A stretch of DNA of 64,000 bases from Geobacter sp. AOG1 (GTDB taxonomy: Bacteria > Desulfobacterota > Desulfuromonadia > Geobacterales > Geobacteraceae): the NCBI RefSeq assembly GCF_019972315.1, contig NZ_BLIZ01000001.1, positions 1,562,513 to 1,626,512 on the forward strand, read 5' to 3'. The notes below the pieces were generated by a model. The model saw nothing but the letters and a program-made list of their open reading frames with translations, ran no database searches and was not told where the DNA came from. Below, piece by piece: positions 61,861-64,000 of this stretch. A program made the position numbers and the translations under genes. Each line of letters begins with the position of its first letter. The first letter of the stretch is position 1.

Positions 61861-63285
61861 TTACAAGCCGTTCTCCAGCTTCAGCTCCCGCACCTGCCCG
61901 AAGGTTGACAGCGGCTGGTCGAACTTTTTCCTGTCGCCAACCACCGTAATGACCATAGCATCGGGGTGGAGGTACTGGCGTGCTGCCCGCAGCACGTCCT
62001 CCTTGGTGACCCTGGCGATGCGGTCCCGGTAGTTTTCCAGGTACCCGGAGGGATAGGCGTAGTATTCGAGCCGTGCCTGCTGGTTGACTATCACGTCCGG
62101 CTTGGTGAATCCGAAGAGGAAGGAGTTGACTATGGAATCCTTTGCCAGAGCAAGTTCCTGATCGGTGACCGGGGCCGTGATCATGCCGGTAATGATACTG
62201 CGCATGAGGGCGATGGTCTTTGCCGTGGACTCCGATTTGGTCTCGGTTTCGGCAATAAAGAGGCCGGTAAAACGTCGTCCTATATCGAAGTAGCTGTCCA
62301 CGTTGTACGCCAGTCCCTGGTTGGAACGGACCTCCGTTACGAGTCGAGAGGTAAAGCCGCCACCAAGGATGTAATCCATAACCCGGATTGCGTAGAGATC
62401 CGGATTGTCCTTGTCTATTCCCAGGTGCCCCATCCGGATCGCCGACTGGTTGATTTCCTTGGGAGCCAGCAGGACCTCCGGCTTCACGTCGGGGTTCGGC
62501 TGGGCTATCGGCGGCAGGTCGACGGTCTGCCGTTCCCAGCCGGAAAATGCGGCATTGAGTTTGGCCAGCAGCTCGTCCCGTTTGAAGTCACCAGCCACTG
62601 CCAGGATCATGTTATTGGGGTGGTAAAACCGGCGATGGAAAGCGACCAGGTCGTCGCGAGAGATTTTTTCCACCGTTGCGATGGTCGGATAGCGCCCCAG
62701 TGGGTGTCCTGCGTAAACATCCTTGCGCAGTTCCCGGTCCGCCACCCCTTTCGGGTCGTCGTTCTGCCGGCGCAGCCCCTCGATGCTCCGCTTCTTCGCC
62801 AGGGCTACCCGGTCTTCGCGGAAGGCCGGTTGCCGGAGGACCTGGACGAACAGGTCCAGGGTCCGGTCCAGGTTTCTGGCGAGGGTGGCGAGGGAGACAT
62901 TCCCCGCATCTGCGCCAATGCTCGACTCGATGGAGGAGGCCATGAATTCCAGTTCGCTGTCCAGCTTTTCCGGCGGGAGAACCGTCGTACCGCCGCTCCG
63001 CATGACTGCGCCCGTAAGGCCGGCCAGTCCGACCTTGTCGGCCGGTTCGTAGATGCTCCCGGTGCGGATAGAGGCGGTCATGTTCACGAGCGGCAGTTCG
63101 TGGTCCTCCAGCAGGTAGACAACCATGCCGTTTGCCAGTTCGACCCGCTCGCTCTTAGGAATGGTGAAGGTAAGGGGGGCATAGGTCAGGGTGCGCGGGT
63201 CTGCCGGTAGCGGTGCCGTTGCGCAACCCGCTGCCAGAGTGCACAGCACGACGATGGGGAGCCAGATTCCTAGACGTTTTCTCAT
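61861..63285 (-). CDS. M16 family peptidase homologue lacking the zinc motif; lipoprotein
   Basis: A 474-aa protein. ATG 63285 gives a lipoprotein signal with the lipobox LAAGC. Two M16 domains are visible, but where active members have HxxEH (GLAHFLEH) this has GLAGLTGAVMRSGGT, so the zinc ligands are missing. RNLDRTLDLFVQVLRQPAF and FYHPNNMILAVAGDF, GGGFTSRLVTEVR and the R/Y pair in LAYNVDSYFD are kept. Such subunits pair with a catalytic M16 partner; the upstream gene, overlapping by 4 bp (ATGA), is the likely partner. Outer-membrane peptide processing is the probable job. Confidence 0.88.
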   Translation of the reverse strand: MRKRLGIWLPIVVLCTLAAGCATAPLPADPRTLTYAPLTFTIPKSERVELANGMVVYLLEDHELPLVNMTASIRTGSIYEPADKVGLAGLTGAVMRSGGTTVLPPEKLDSELEFMASSIESSIGADAGNVSLATLARNLDRTLDLFVQVLRQPAFREDRVALAKKRSIEGLRRQNDDPKGVADRELRKDVYAGHPLGRYPTIATVEKISRDDLVAFHRRFYHPNNMILAVAGDFKRDELLAKLNAAFSGWERQTVDLPPIAQPNPDVKPEVLLAPKEINQSAIRMGHLGIDKDNPDLYAIRVMDYILGGGFTSRLVTEVRSNQGLAYNVDSYFDIGRRFTGLFIAETETKSESTAKTIALMRSIITGMITAPVTDQELALAKDSIVNSFLFGFTKPDVIVNQQARLEYYAYPSGYLENYRDRIARVTKEDVLRAARQYLHPDAMVITVVGDRKKFDQPLSTFGQVRELKLENGL

Positions 63286-64000
63286 TTCCCCACCTCCTTC
63301 TTGGTGATGAAGCCAACCGTACGGTTTTCCCGGACCAGGTATTTTTTTGCCACCCGCATGACATCGTCGGGGGTGACCTTGGCCACCTTCTGCCGATGCT
63401 CGATGAGGTAGCGCCACGTGCCGGCCACCGCCTCGTATTCGGTGAGGTTTCGAGCCAGACCGCCGTTGGAACCCATCTGGCGGACCTCTTCGTACTCCAG
63501 GCGGTTGAGTATCTGTTGCAGGTCCTGGGCCGCCACCGGCTCCCGCTGCAGTTTCTCTATCTCCGCGTAAATCGCCGTTTCAACTTCGGCAACGGTGTGG
63601 GGGGCGCGGGGAGTGGCTGCAATGATGAACAGGTTCGGGTAGCGGCTGCCGGGGGCGGAGAAGCTGCCGACGTCGGTGGCCAGCTGCTTATCTACCACCA
63701 GCTTCTTGTAGAGTCGCGAAGTCCGGCCGTCGGAAAGGAGCATGTCGATGACGTCGAACACGTAGTCGTCCGCATCGGGGAGGGTCGGTTTGTGGAAGCC
63801 GACCATGAAGTTGGGTTCCGCGTCGGCCAGGATTTCGATCCGTCGCTCCCCGTCCTGGTCCGGTTCCGTCACTGCCACCGGTGTCACTGGCGTGCCGGGG
63901 GGAATGGCACCGAAGTAGCGCTCCACCAGGGCGATGGTCTTGTCGGTATCGATGTCGCCGACAATGGCGATGATGGCGTTGTTGGGGGCGTAATACTTGT
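63282..64000 (-). CDS. M16 family peptidase, C-terminal half (cut by window end)
   Basis: The last about 239 residues of an M16 (insulinase/pitrilysin) peptidase; the frame is open to the window end (YYAPNNAIIAIVGDIDTDK). It shows DMLLSDGRTSRLYKKLV and SFSAPGSRYPNLF, typical of the C-terminal M16 half, and RMEYEEVRQMGSNGG-like helices near its end (exactly LEYEEVRQMGSNGG). The HxxEH site would lie outside the window. It is upstream of, and translationally coupled to, the zinc-less partner. A catalytic subunit role is inferred. Confidence 0.85.
   Translation of the reverse strand, partial: KYYAPNNAIIAIVGDIDTDKTIALVERYFGAIPPGTPVTPVAVTEPDQDGERRIEILADAEPNFMVGFHKPTLPDADDYVFDVIDMLLSDGRTSRLYKKLVVDKQLATDVGSFSAPGSRYPNLFIIAATPRAPHTVAEVETAIYAEIEKLQREPVAAQDLQQILNRLEYEEVRQMGSNGGLARNLTEYEAVAGTWRYLIEHRQKVAKVTPDDVMRVAKKYLVRENRTVGFITKKEVGK

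Noticed and set aside
1-64000. CRISPR arrays, tRNA or rRNA genes, intact insertion sequences
   Set aside because: Scanned by eye in the intergenic regions; no spaced direct repeats, cloverleaf ends or transposase motifs seen.

Overview
The window looks like chromosomal DNA of a Geobacter-type organism (order Geobacterales/Desulfuromonadales). This rests on a GC-rich, nearly gap-free layout, a ddl-ftsQ-ftsA-ftsZ cluster, an eight-haem c-type cytochrome lipoprotein, a Cat1/Ato-type acetate CoA-transferase, a DUF3793 protein and long nested palindromes of a kind I recall from that genus. The species is an inference. I saw no tRNA, rRNA, CRISPR array, intact insertion sequence or prophage.

Layout. 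1-3.8 kb: the end of ddl, then ftsQ, ftsA and ftsZ, followed by a nested palindromic element and a terminator. 4.1-12.8 kb: a B12-binding-type radical SAM protein, a thioredoxin-CcdA fusion, a TSUP permease, the octahaem cytochrome, a TANGO2-like protein with a small lipoprotein, a PEBP protein and a WYL regulator. 12.9-15.9 kb: two lower-GC secreted-protein genes; the first carries five 51-residue repeats and is split by a 4-bp tandem duplication. 16.1-25.1 kb: a MidA-type methyltransferase, a HAD phosphatase, a ferritin-like protein, an aspartase/fumarase, an Nfu-type scaffold, cardiolipin synthase and a MacA-MacB type efflux operon. 25.2-25.45 kb: a compact orphan transcription unit with a near-consensus promoter, a 25-codon ORF and a strong terminator. 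25.5-31.6 kb: a DUF362 ferredoxin protein (probably leaderless), XerC, YaiI/YqxD, a cold-shock protein, an LtaS-like membrane phosphotransferase and a lipid kinase.

31.7-39.6 kb: a polar amino acid ABC importer whose substrate-binding and permease genes are separated from the ATPase gene by about 5.4 kb. That stretch carries gene remnants, a Fur-box promoter with a DUF3793 gene, an outer-membrane porin and a LamG-like/DUF1259/ChrA operon. 39.7-46.2 kb: small hypothetical genes, an ABC-F ATPase, a second nested palindromic element, a membrane protein, a second LamG-like paralogue and an HpnR-like radical SAM protein.

46.3-59.2 kb holds the most unusual locus: four co-directional minus-strand genes for exported proteins. 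In transcription order these are a 164-aa and a 392-aa DUF11-type protein, a 1965-aa outer-membrane protein joining DUF11, Cna-B/carboxypeptidase-like and OmpA domains to a long beta-rich C-terminal half, and a 1642-aa protein built from eight DUF11-related repeats. They look like a surface-structure system with its own outer-membrane platform. The window ends with the acetate:succinyl-CoA transferase gene, under a strong promoter with paired repeat motifs, and a two-gene M16 peptidase operon whose second member lacks the zinc site; the first runs off the end.
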